Origin: Hofstenia miamia | Lineage: Eukaryota; Xenacoelomorpha; Acoela | Direction: 5' to 3' | Assembly: GCA_004352715.1 (NCBI GenBank) | Contig: SCFE01000116.1 | Coordinates: forward strand, 1,258,123-1,322,122 | Length of the DNA: 64,000 nt | Part shown: positions 1 to 10,839 of the stretch, piece by piece | Position numbering within the stretch: the stretch's first letter is position 1 | Layout of the letters: the number at the start of each line of letters is the position of its first letter | Position numbers and translations under genes: made by a program | Notes under the pieces: model-generated | What the model saw: the letters and a program-made list of their open reading frames with translations, nothing else | Told to the model about the DNA's origin: nothing | The model's database searches: none

Positions 1-697
1 ATTCACACAGATTAAACTCACAAACACTAACCAAGTCTGGAAGTTGAAAATGATATGGTCTGGTCCCCACACAATAACACAAACATTACCAAACAATGAA
101 TATATGTTAGACAATAATAGACTATTACATTTTCAAAATTTGAAGAGAGCAACAGCAGACATTGAAAAGATGAAGATAGATGAGAACACTGAATTCAAAA
201 TATGCCGAATTAACAGCAACCAAATTATATACGATATGTATGATTTAGATAGCCTACACGAAGAAGAATTTGATCACAAATATACAGTGGACATCAGAGA
301 TGATGACTCAAGCTGAAGAGTGCTGCCCCAGAGGACAGCAAGAAATAAACCTATATATGACCCTGAAATATGGGATATAAATTTACTAACTGCATTTAGG
401 AAACTAGAGCAAAATGATGCACCCCCAATGAAGAAGAGAGTATGCAGAAACCAACAACCAGAGGAGCTCTCAGCCACAAACAGGAGAAGGAGAGTTCGAA
501 GAAGTTCTCAAACCGGATGTTGATTCAAGGGCAGAAGAGACAAGAATGAAGAACAGATGAACAGACGATGTAGAGTGAGAAGGCGTCCTAGTAGTCCCCA
601 AGGCTGATTCAAGGGCACACAGAAAACTGGTGCACAGCACAACTTTCCCTCCCAAAGTCCACTACGCTGATTCAAGGGCGGTGAGACACGAGGAGTT
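1..697 (+). pseudogene. pol tail and linker of an upstream copy of the gypsy-type element
   Basis: This stretch is a near-identical second copy of 5688-6386. It encodes the segment after the integrase core, including the W-x-GP (GPY/F-type) chromodomain-like region near residues 5-12 of the 44-316 reading frame, an acidic tail, then the start of the FKG-repeat linker. Unlike the copy at 6002, it lacks a 4-bp insertion (taaa) just after the tail. As a result the pol frame passes one TGA (314-316) and stays in phase with the linker (317-523 and beyond). It is cut by the window edge on the left and by a 1000-N gap on the right. It may be the end of a tandem upstream element or an assembly duplication. 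High confidence in identity. Confidence 0.8.
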
Positions 698-1697
698 NNN
701 NNNNNNNNNNNNNNNNNNNNNNNNNNNNNNNNNNNNNNNNNNNNNNNNNNNNNNNNNNNNNNNNNNNNNNNNNNNNNNNNNNNNNNNNNNNNNNNNNNNN
801 NNNNNNNNNNNNNNNNNNNNNNNNNNNNNNNNNNNNNNNNNNNNNNNNNNNNNNNNNNNNNNNNNNNNNNNNNNNNNNNNNNNNNNNNNNNNNNNNNNNN
901 NNNNNNNNNNNNNNNNNNNNNNNNNNNNNNNNNNNNNNNNNNNNNNNNNNNNNNNNNNNNNNNNNNNNNNNNNNNNNNNNNNNNNNNNNNNNNNNNNNNN
1001 NNNNNNNNNNNNNNNNNNNNNNNNNNNNNNNNNNNNNNNNNNNNNNNNNNNNNNNNNNNNNNNNNNNNNNNNNNNNNNNNNNNNNNNNNNNNNNNNNNNN
1101 NNNNNNNNNNNNNNNNNNNNNNNNNNNNNNNNNNNNNNNNNNNNNNNNNNNNNNNNNNNNNNNNNNNNNNNNNNNNNNNNNNNNNNNNNNNNNNNNNNNN
1201 NNNNNNNNNNNNNNNNNNNNNNNNNNNNNNNNNNNNNNNNNNNNNNNNNNNNNNNNNNNNNNNNNNNNNNNNNNNNNNNNNNNNNNNNNNNNNNNNNNNN
1301 NNNNNNNNNNNNNNNNNNNNNNNNNNNNNNNNNNNNNNNNNNNNNNNNNNNNNNNNNNNNNNNNNNNNNNNNNNNNNNNNNNNNNNNNNNNNNNNNNNNN
1401 NNNNNNNNNNNNNNNNNNNNNNNNNNNNNNNNNNNNNNNNNNNNNNNNNNNNNNNNNNNNNNNNNNNNNNNNNNNNNNNNNNNNNNNNNNNNNNNNNNNN
1501 NNNNNNNNNNNNNNNNNNNNNNNNNNNNNNNNNNNNNNNNNNNNNNNNNNNNNNNNNNNNNNNNNNNNNNNNNNNNNNNNNNNNNNNNNNNNNNNNNNNN
1601 NNNNNNNNNNNNNNNNNNNNNNNNNNNNNNNNNNNNNNNNNNNNNNNNNNNNNNNNNNNNNNNNNNNNNNNNNNNNNNNNNNNNNNNNNNNNNNNNN
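698..1697. other. assembly gap of 1000 N
   Basis: Exactly 1000 undetermined bases, which looks like a placeholder of unknown true length. The missing sequence probably holds the ORF3 of the upstream copy plus LTR sequence and the 5' leader of the next element, judging from what lies on each side. Confidence 0.95.
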
Positions 1698-1699
1698 TG

Positions 1700-2854
1700 T
1701 TACAATTAACAGAAGAGGAAAACAGGAGCAGCATGCAAACCCATGAAATAGAATTTCATTCTAGAAAGGAAAGCAAATTGCAAGCACTGCATATACCAAC
1801 CCGCAAAGAGGTGACATATGAGGAATCAGATGAAGATTCAGATTTTGAAAAACAGAAAATCATAAATGAAATCACAAAAGCAGTGACCACTCAACTGCAT
1901 GAGGAGGATGCTATAAGAAACCACAGAAAACCCAAACACAAGGACTCAATCTTACCACAATTGACTGCCAGTGATATGATACCTTGTAAAGCAACACTAC
2001 CCAAATTCAATGGAAGGGTAGATGGTAACAATCCTACATTTGCTGAATGGCTACAAATGTTCGAACTAATGATGGTGGAACAAAAAGTAAGCCAACAGGC
2101 AGCAGCAGCAAGACTCCCATTATACCTAACAGGGGCAGCTTCTCAGCATTACCTGCTTTTGGATGCAGAAACAAAAATAAATTATCAACTACTAATTAGA
2201 GATTTCATGAACTACTATGAGAATGAAAGTTTCAAAAATCAATACCAAATCATTCTAAAAGCAACGAAAATGAAGAAAAGTGACGACATTTGAAATTATA
2301 TGCAACATGTTGAACGATTGTTAATGCTCAGTTCGAGAGAAAACAGATACTCAAAATATGATTTGTTCTCATACATCTGCAAGGGAATGCCCAAAAGCAT
2401 CAGAACGCAGTTTGAAATCAAATGTGACATTGATGATACTTTGAAGAGAATGATTAGAAAAGCAGTTGACATACAAGCAACCATCAAAAACAACGCCTGA
2501 ATATATGAGAGAGCCACATGGCATAGAGAGGGACTAACCTGGAGAAACAATCTCAAACCACGTACCCTGAACAAAGCTTATACAGAGGCAAAGCAAGAAA
2601 AGATATTAAAGGTGAAAGGAAAAGATGGTAAGAACTGGAAAGTAAAAGAGAAGGACGTTAAATGTTACAGTTGTGGACAGAAGGGACATAAAAAACCAGA
2701 CTGCCCAAAACAAATAAACGTAATTGGGGACAAAGAGGCTTATTATGATGAAGAGGATGTATTGCAGACAGAAGACGAAATCAATGAAGCATTGCCAATC
2801 GAAGAGGAGTCAGAAAATGAAGTAGAGCGCCGACTCATGACAACCGTGCATTGA
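1700..2854 (+). pseudogene. gag: gag (capsid and nucleocapsid) of the gypsy-type element
   Basis: One reading frame is open except for in-frame TGA codons at 2291-2293 and 2498-2500. The middle part (about 1990-2290) reads like a retrotransposon capsid: a W-L-x-x-F-E-type motif followed by an R-L-x-L-x-L-x-G-A-A motif. At 2663-2703 there is a single CCHC zinc knuckle (C-x2-C-x4-H-x4-C), the nucleocapsid signature. An acidic tail follows. The frame is already open at the gap edge, so the true start is missing. The capsid packages the element RNA in the cytoplasm. The frame ends at 2854 in a tga-taa-tga cluster, and protease continues in the -1 frame, which could be a programmed shift or an indel. 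Confidence 0.85.
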
Positions 2855-3402
2855 TAATGATCCTGACAAACCTTGACATGATGAACATGATAATGATAGT
2901 TATTAATGGAGTGATGACGAAGGCAACAATCAACACTGGAGCAGCTACATCCACAATTACCAATGAATGCGCCATGAAGCTGGGATTCAAATGGGATGAT
3001 TTGAATAGTTGCAATAAGAGATTAATCAATGCATCAGGGGATTATATCAATACAAAAGGAATGATAAAAGCAGCAGAGATGAGGATTGCAAATACAACAT
3101 TTGAACAACCTTTGGTGGTGGTGGATACACACAATAGTTTATTGCCATACGAATTTATATTAGGCAATGACTTTTTGACAAAAAATGGATGCATTATTAA
3201 TTATGCTAATGGAACCATAAAGGTAATAGAAGAAAAGATGGAAATTGACGAAGAACAAGAGAAGCAGAAAATGATTACATTTCAACTGCAAGAAGACATC
3301 CACCCACAGCCGCATCAATGGAAAATGCACACAATCAAGACAGAGGACACTATAAAGGCTGACATAATGCTGTATGACAATAAAGGCATCAACAATAAAT
3401 GA
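2821..3402 (+). pseudogene. retropepsin-like protease of the gypsy-type element
   Basis: An aspartic protease domain lies in the -1 frame relative to gag. The catalytic loop at 2932-2940 reads N-T-G followed by A-A-T-S-T, where active retropepsins have D-T-G, so the catalytic Asp has become Asn (GAC to AAC is a single G-to-A change). The flap and C-terminal I-L-G-N-D-F motif near 3160-3177 is present. The domain would cut Gag-Pol after assembly. This copy should be catalytically dead. The frame stops at 3400-3402 and RT resumes in another frame, so there is an indel near 3390-3408. Confidence 0.8.
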
Positions 3403-4568
3403 GTATCAATGCCTCATACCCCTTACCACAAATAGAGGATATGCTCTATGAAGCCAGTAAACACATATACTTCACAACACTGGATTTATGTAAGGCCTAA
3501 TGGCAAGTAAAGATGGAAGAGAGCAACATTGAGAAGACAGCATTTATAACTCCATATGGGCTATACAAATGGATATATATGGCATTCAGACTCTGTAATG
3601 CACCAGCAACCTTTCAGAGGTACATAATGAAGGTATTAAAAAATAAGACACACAGAATGGAGGAAGGGGTCAACGCCTATATAGATGATATCATAATCAC
3701 AAGCAACACAGTCCAAGAACATCTGGAAAAATTGGAAAGAACGTTAACAATCTTAGAAAATGTGGGACTTCATATTAATGGGAATAAGTGTGACATTCTC
3801 AAAGAGAAAATAGTGTTCCTTGGAAGAAAGATAGAGAAGGGTAGAATATGCATGAAGGACAATGCTTGAAATATGATCCAAAAGATAGATAAACCAAACA
3901 ACAAGAAAGACGTACAGAGAATTATGGGAATCTTCAACTATTATGGACCTTTTATTCCAAATATAGCTGGTAAAACAGTGAAGATGACCAAATTAATGAG
4001 GAAATCAGTGCTATTGATATGGACTTGGCAGGAGCAGGAGGAACTAGACAACATCAAATAAGAACTAGCAAAACTGCCCTCCCTCAACACACCAGACTAC
4101 AACAAAAAATTCATATTAGATTGCAATGCGGGTAAGGTGGCAATTGGAGCAATGTTGGGACAGATAAAGAATGGAAAGAAGGTACCCATCCAGTTTTTTA
4201 GCAGCAAACTGAGGGTAAGCAAAGAAAACTATGGCTCCACTAATGTGAGGATGATGGCATTGATTGAGAGTATTAAGAAATTTTGACACTTCCTTATTGG
4301 CAGAGAATTTAGAATATGAACAGACAACAGTGGATTGCCCTGGTTAAAGAAGTTCTCTGGGGATTGGTTTGGAATAGTATTGCAGTGGATTGAATACCTA
4401 AACGAGTTCACATTTGTGATCAAACACAGGAAAGGCACATTGCACAACAACGCGGATTTCTAGACATCACTGCCAGAATATCAGAGAGACGCAGCGACAA
4501 CAGATGGAGAAAAGAAACAATTTCAGTTCCTGCCACACACTGAGTATGAAGGACTGCCAGAGATAAAC
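3403..4568 (+). pseudogene. pol: reverse transcriptase and RNase H of the gypsy-type element
   Basis: RT motifs run in order: Y-P-L-P near 3414, a T-L-D-L block near 3480, the A-P-A-T-F-Q block near 3602-3619, and the catalytic Y-I-D-D at 3678-3689. RNase H follows (about 4110-4350), ending with the T-D-N-S block. One expected RNase H aspartate appears as Asn in D-C-N-A. In-frame stops lie at 3498 (TAA), 3867 (TGA), 4059 (TAA), 4284 (TGA), 4317 (TGA) and 4461 (TAG). At 4284 and 4317 the family normally has Arg. The enzyme would copy element RNA into DNA. It is inactive here, although the catalytic YIDD is intact. Confidence 0.88.
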
Positions 4569-6001
4569 GTGGACAAAAAAGGCCAAGCAGTACTACCAAT
4601 ACTGATGAGGGAAGAGATATCTGAACAGGAAATAATAGAAAAACAAAGAGATGACGTAATCCTCAGTGAAATCATAAAGAAGATCAGAGAACCTCAGACA
4701 ATGCTATCCAAAATAACAGCAGGTTATTACGAACATTACAAATGGAAGACTAACAGGAATGGACTACTATATGTCAAAGCTGGCAACAATCGAATTGTGA
4801 TCCCCAATTACTTTAAGAGACAACTAATATGGAAAATACATGAGAAAGGCCATTTGGGAATCACACATACGGAGAAAACATTCAACGCAAGATTCATAAC
4901 AACAGTGGTAAGGAAGGTAATCGAGGATATCATTAATAAATGCATGACATGCCTCCTCAATAATAAACAACACTTTCCTACACAAAGAGCGCCATTAAAA
5001 AAATCATTGCGACTCAACCTAATGAAATAGTACACATAGATCTAGAGATGCTATCAAAGGATGCAGAAGGCTACCAATATTTACTAGTGATGGTGGATAA
5101 TTTTACTAAGTATGCAAGAATGGTCCCAATGAGGGATACAACAGCAGAAACCACAGCAGAATTAGTCTTAAAAGAATAGATACTGTGACTAGGACCAATG
5201 GAAACAATCAAAACAGATAAGGGGCCCCAATTTGAGAGTGGACTTTTTCAGGAAATGGCGAAGCTCCTGGAAATTGCAAGTGAATGAACAACTGCATATC
5301 ATCTGCAGGCCAATGGAGCAGTGGAGCAACTCCATCAAACATTAATCAAGCTAATCAGAGTAGCGATGACAAGGATAGGAGGAAGCAGATGGAGAGAGGT
5401 CATTGAAATGATTGAATATTATTATAATACTTTGGTGCTCACAATGACTGGAGTCTCACCATTTAAGGCCATGTTCAGAAGAGAAGCTGCAACCCCACTT
5501 TCAATGCAATATACCAACTACAGTGGAAAGTTGGACAATGCATGTGTACAACAACTAAAAAACCAGATAACAGGGATTCATGAAACAATGTGCCACAATA
5601 TAAAAAAATCAGCAGTGAGACAGCAATGCAATTACAATAAAAAAATCTACAGTCATGCACGTAAAGTAGGAGATAAAGTATACGCATTCACACAGATTAA
5701 ACTCACAAACACTAACCAAGTCTGGAAGTTGAAAATGATATGGTCTGGTCCCCACACAATAACACAAACATTACCAAACAATGAATATATGTTAGACAAT
5801 AATAGACTATTACATTTTCAAAATTTGAAGAGAGCAACAGCAGACATTGAAAAGATGAAGATAGATGAGAATGCTGAATTCAAAATATGCCAAATTAATG
5901 GCAACGAAATTATATACGATATGTATGATTTAGATAGCCTACACGAAGAAGAATTTGATGACGAATATACAGTGGACATCAGAGATGATGACTCAAGCTG
6001 A
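4569..6001 (+). pseudogene. pol: integrase with GPY/F-type tail of the gypsy-type element
   Basis: The N-terminal H-H-C-C zinc domain spans about 4836-4960 (H-x-x-x-H, then C-M-T-C). The DDE core has Asp at 5039-5041 in an H-I-D-L context, Asp at 5216-5218 in T-D-K-G-P, and Glu at 5324-5326 after H-L-Q-A-N-G. The catalytic triad is therefore kept. A one-base indel in the A7 run at 4997-5003 shifts frame 0 to frame 2. Stops lie at 5177 (TAG), 5186 (TGA) and 5285 (TGA). The C-terminal W-S-G-P module is at about 5743. An acidic tail runs to TGA 5999-6001, which in the copy at window position 1 is followed by an open frame into the linker. Confidence 0.88.
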
Positions 6002-6548
6002 AGAGTGCTGCCCCAGAGTAAAGACAGCAAGAAATAAACCTATATATGACCCTGAAATATGGGATATAAATTTACTAACTGCATTTAGGAAACTAGAGCA
6101 AAATGATGCACCCCCAATGAAGATGAGAGTATGCAGAAACCAACAACCTGAGGAGCTCTCAGCCACAAACAGGAGAAGGAGAGTTCGAAGAAGTTCTCAA
6201 ACCGGATGTTGATTCAAGGGCAGAAGAGACAAGAATGAAGAACAGATGAACAGACGATGTAGAGTGAGAAGGCGTCCTAGTAGTCCCCAAGGCTGATTCA
6301 AGGGCACACAGAAAACTGGTGCGCAGCACAACTTTCCCTCCCAAAGTCCACTACGCTGATTCAAGGGCGGTGAGACACGAGGAGTTGCAGGGGAAGGTGT
6401 AAGTGGTGGAAGAACTGTGGAGATACGGAAGCAATTCAAGGCTGATGTTATCCCAGTTGGAACCACAACTGGTCAAGTGCCAGTAGAAGTAACTGTGAGC
6501 TGATTCAAGGGCAAATCAGTAGAAACTATCAGCACAGATTCACAGCCC
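6002..6548 (+). repeat. linker built from (R/Q/stop)-F-K-G motif repeats
   Basis: Five units share the 12-base word TGATTCAAGGGC or a variant: 6210, 6294, 6357, 6432 (CAATTCAAGGCT) and 6501. Spacings are 84, 63, 75 and 69 bases, all multiples of 3 and all in the frame of the ORF3 start at 6549. The first codon of each word is TGA four times and CAA once. Both are one deamination away from CGA (Arg), so the original motif was probably R-F-K-G. Around the repeats the translation is rich in Arg, Ser and Gln. A 4-bp insertion near 6019 puts the linker out of phase with pol in this copy. Function unknown; it may be a spacer or a series of processing sites. Confidence 0.75.
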
Positions 6549-8653
6549 ATGGACTGTGAACCAAGCACCAGCAGATTACCATTACGGATGACCCAGCTAC
6601 ACGCCTCCTCGGAAACTACTTCAGAAAGAATGGTACGATCAAAAGAGAGAGAAAAACAGATGTCTAAAATCGATGGGGAAACCCTACATCCTTACTTTAT
6701 GGGAACATCAAAGATGCATTATAATGTGTTCGCAAAGCTATCCCCAGAAACAAAGGCACATATATGGAAAATCACAAGAACCAAAGGGAAGAATTTACTG
6801 ATAGTGCTTGACGCAAGCAATAGACGTAAAGTGAATGTGATTATAAGCTATCCTCAAGAAATGAACAAAACACTAGAGAGGCCATACATGCAAAGCACAG
6901 TACACATTGTATTTGACGATGAGTTCACACTGGACACAATGCAAGTTATAATGGCGTACAAAGATAAAATAGCTGAAATACCAGAAATAAACATTGATGA
7001 AGAAAACCTCACAATCATACACATACTAAAACAAAAAGAGTATACAAAAAACTTAGAAAAGAAAATAGATGAAATGGTGAGAGTACAAAACGTCAGGATA
7101 GTAATTATCACAATATCAACAATCAAAGACACCCCCAAACATTTAACAGAAACATGCATGACAGACAAAAATATCTTCCAAAGGAACAGAACACCAAAAA
7201 CTACGACAATCCCAGAGTTAATACGTTTCAATCTGCAGTTAGACTACTGGGCACAAATTTATAGAATTATGGTAGATCCATGCATTGCGATTGATCTCTA
7301 CAGACAGATGAAAACAATCGAATTAACGTCAGATACAGATGGAATAGAAAAGGCCAACATGCTATTCATAAAGTACAGCTTAACACAAAGACAAGAGCAT
7401 CTCCAACAAATTCAGACAATATGGAGAAACATGAAACTACAACAAAAAGTAGAGGAAGGTTGGCGAGTAGTCCCCAAGGCTGATTCAAGGGCACACAGAA
7501 AACTGGTGCGCAGCACAACTTTCCCTCCCAAAGTCCACAACACTGATTCAAGGGCGGTGAGACACGAGGAGTTGCAGGGGAAGGTGTAAGTGGTGGAAGA
7601 ACTGTGGAGATACGGAAGCAATTCAAGGCTGATGTTATCCCAGTTGGAACCACAACTGGTCAAGTGCCAGTAGAAGTAACTGTGAGCTGATTCAAGGGCA
7701 AATCAGTAGAAACTATCAGCACAGATTCACAGCCCATGGACTGTGAACCAAGCACCAGCAGATTACCATTACAGATGACCCAGCTACACGCCTCCTCAGA
7801 AACTACTTCAGAAAGAATGGTACAATCAAAAGAGAGAGAAAAACGGATGTCTAAAATCGATGGGGAAACCCTACATCCTTACTTTATGGGAACATCAAAG
7901 ATGCATTATAATGTGTTCGCAAAGCTATCCCCAGAAACAAAGGCACATATATGGAAAATCACAAGAACCAAAGGGAAGAATTTACTGATAGTGCTTGACG
8001 CAAACAATAGACCTAAAGTGAATGTGATTATAAGCTATCCTCAAGAAATGAACAAAACACTAGAGAGGCCATACATGCAAAGCACAGTACACATTGTATT
8101 TGACGATGAGTTCACACTGGACACAATGCAAGTTATAATGGCGTACAAAGATAAAATAGCTGAAATACCAGAAATAAACATTGATGAAGAAAACCTCACA
8201 ATCATACACATACTAAAACAAAAAGAGTATACAAAAAACTTAGAAAAGAAAATAGATGAAATGGTGAGAGTACAAAACGTCAGGATAGTAATTATCACAA
8301 TATCAACAATCAAAGACACCCCCAAACATTTAACAGAAACATGCATGACAGACAAAAATATCTTCCAAAGGAACAGAACACCAAAAACTACGACAATCCC
8401 AGAGTTAATACGTTTCAATCTGCAGTTAGACTACTGGGCACAAATTTATAGAATTATGGTAGATCCATGCATTGCGATTGATCTCTACAGACAGATGAAA
8501 ACAATCGAATTAACGTCAGATACAGATGGAATAGAAAAGGCCAACATGCTATTCATAAAGTACAGCTTAACACAAAGACAAGAGCATCTCCAACAAATTC
8601 AGACAATATGGAGAAACATGAAACTACAACAAAAAGTAGAGGAAGGTTGGCCA
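6280..8653 (+). repeat. 1187-bp tandem duplication (linker plus ORF3 N-terminus)
   Basis: Units 6280-7466 and 7467-8653 align at a constant offset of 1187 bp (ATG at 6549 and 7736). They differ at a few scattered sites, mostly C/T or G/A changes, so they are not identical copies. The unit length is not a multiple of 3, so the duplication breaks the frame. A short shared word (agtagtcc) lies at the junction. It could be a genomic duplication or two haplotypes joined in assembly. Confidence 0.85.
6549..7466 (+). pseudogene. ORF3 N-terminal part, first unit of a tandem duplication
   Basis: An open frame of about 300 codons from the ATG at 6549, in phase with the FKG linker. I do not recognise a family. 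Visible features are a Ser/Thr-rich start, an L-H-P-Y-F block, a charged helical middle, and a block beginning P-E-L-I-R-F that is conserved in every other ORF3 copy in the window. At about 7464 the sequence jumps back to linker sequence, so the last ~40 codons before the stop at 7587-7589 are linker read in another frame. It is not an env: no signal peptide or membrane segment is seen. Confidence 0.7.
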
Positions 8654-10829
8654 GAGATAAAAATCGAAGCACCGTCATACAAATTTCACAAGTCCGTGGA
8701 AATTGTACTAACAGGGGTGAATAAAGCCTATGAGCTTAACACAAAAAAGATTTTAAACAGTTAGTATTTGAGGAAAAGAATGCACCAGAGATACATTACA
8801 GAACAATGGCATGGATACTGGCAATTTTTACAACTGAAGAAAGAGAACTGAAACTCCCGATTTTGTGACATACCCGGCACAAGTTAGCAAAAGCAAAAAA
8901 GTATGAGATAGTGATAGCCTGATAAATATGCAGACAAAAAATTGGATACTGAAAGGTCACACAGGAAAGCTGGAGTCACCAAATAGAGTAGAAAAGCCAG
9001 TACAGACGATAGAGAAGATACTTAGTCGAATGATAATAAATGAAAATCCAATGGGAAAAATGTCAGTGATAAGTATTGCTAACAAAACGGGATATGCCCC
9101 AGCAAAATCACGATATTCAATGAGCCAATGAAAAAATACATGTGGGGTGCGACATCTGAAACACGGATGAAACAACTGGAGCACCAACCATGGCTAACAA
9201 CAAGGAAAATTATCAAACGGAAATTAGTGAGCACAGCTGAGATTAGCACAGAAAGACGTGCAGAAGACCCTTGATCGCGAAATAGAATGCTATGAATGAG
9301 ACAGCCTGCAGTGCACATTCACAAAAATCATACAAAGTGCAGAAATGATGAAACAAGGGGGAATAATGGAACCAGTTGAAGTCTGCGAGATGGTCACGAA
9401 ATCCCAAGCAGAGATGATAGAGAAAGAACAATTGCTAACATCCTCGAGATTACTATTATCTCTGAAAACACAGCAAACAGTCAATAGAATAAACATCGAG
9501 AAATGGGGAGACATCAGCCCAGCAGGGACAATACAATGGATAGATACTGATGACAAATGGTTCCTAGTTGAAATCAAAATCACAAGGGAAGCCAAGGACA
9601 TCAAGGAGAGAAACTTCCAATATATTAGAGAACAGCAAATGGTGGCAACAATGAAGCTCATGTTTACAGAAGCATTCACACAAACAGAGCTACAAGAGTT
9701 ACTAAAACCTTACAACCAACTAGCTGTAGATGTTGAATGTATTACAGCAAGAATAAACATCAAAGAAGAAATATGACTAAAATTAAGCCAGAGGGGATTA
9801 ATGCAAGCATTTTGGAACACCATTCCAGAAGCCAAAATGAATTACCCCGCCATGATAGGCCTAGCTATGGCACCAACAATGGAAGGCCCGTATCCACATA
9901 TTGAGAGGCAAATAGAAACAAAAATCCTAATCTGCACACCACTGGAAACTATCACAATACCAATGGTCCTCCAACAATGGAGACTACCAAAAGAGGTTAA
10001 AGTAGTGAAAACATTTCTCCATGAGTACAAATCATATGTGAGTACAGAAAGAAAAGCAAAAGCTATGATAGAACGAGATGATTACAAAAGATCAAAGGAA
10101 ATAATGCTGAGAAATGACAACAGAGAGAGGGTCTACATTGAAGGCACGATTACGCCAGATCAACTCTACACACAAGGTAGACACATTAACATACAGTTGC
10201 AAGATCTTAGAAAAGAGATAGAAGAATGTAAACCAAGAGCCATAATGCTTTTCTCCGGAGTAAATGATATCATGTGGACGGACATCTGGGAAAGAAAGTA
10301 CTGCTATTATGATGTCATGAAGAGAGTTGAAATCGTCACAATGATGCGGATCAACAAGAACAATCATAACAACATAACAGAAGAAGAAGTAAAAGATAAC
10401 ATCAGTTTCTTTTACAAAGACGTGGCAAATACCCAGAGTCTAAGGAAAGTATTCATGTTTTTCTATCCCGGCAATCAGATAAGAGAAGACCTGGACCACA
10501 TGAGCAGGGCTGATGCACAGATGACATTGATGATAGGCATTAAGGGAATACAGGTGTACCACAAGTATTACGAAATATTTTCGCAAAAGATAAGTGAACT
10601 ATGAGAGATCACGCTGATAGCAGAGGATATTTGAGAGACACGATTCCTGAAATACGCTAATACAGTAACAACAGAAAGAGAAGCAGTCCTTAAGATGACC
10701 AAACAAACCGAATTTGAGAAAACCTCGTGGGCTGATCAACAGGCTGAGTCAATAATTCGAAAGGCGGATGCCTTGGTGCATGGAGAACGAGCTGTGCTGA
10801 AAATAACGCAAGCTGAGGAGGGCGTGTAG
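7736..10829 (+). pseudogene. ORF3: unrecognised ~1,000-codon module after pol
   Basis: This is the most complete ORF3. Long open pieces are 7736-8764, 8928-9131, 9345-9776 and 9801-10604, with degraded frames between them and a final piece ending at the stop 10827-10829, inside the first bases of the LTR. Blocks shared with the other copies: P-E-L-I-R-F (about 8400); T-Q-R-Q-E-H-L (about 8571); A-W-I-L-A-I-F (about 8808); K-N-W-I-L-K (about 8936); K-Y-M-W-G-A (about 9130); V-E-I-K (9567-9578); W-R-L-P-K (about 9980); L-F-S-G-V-N-D (about 10248); a C-terminal H-G-E-R-A-V block (about 10780). The lack of transmembrane segments argues against an envelope protein. Conservation of blocks between diverged copies suggests it was once a selected protein. 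Function unknown. Confidence 0.7.
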
Positions 10830-10839
10830 CATCATNNNN
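10825..10839 (+). mobile_element. start of LTR, cut by a 4-N gap
   Basis: TGTAGCATCAT follows a purine-rich tract (GAGGAGGGCG), as an LTR should follow a polypurine tract. It breaks off at Ns 10836-10839. The same junction recurs intact at 11302. Confidence 0.7.

Noticed and set aside
508-1734. Long minus and plus reading frames across 508-1734
   Set aside because: They consist almost wholly of N bases.
6210-6503. TGA recoding (selenocysteine or Trp) at the repeated TGA-TTC-AAG codons
   Set aside because: One repeat has CAA at the same codon and other TGAs lie at Arg positions of RNase H, so CGA deamination explains all. No conserved SECIS-like structure was seen.
6854-7231. Minus-strand hydrophobic frames at 6854-7231 and 8041-8418
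   Set aside because: Antisense shadows of ORF3; they look hydrophobic only because the sense strand is A-rich.
7736-10829. ORF3 as an envelope glycoprotein
   Set aside because: No signal peptide, no hydrophobic fusion or anchor segment, and few cysteines.
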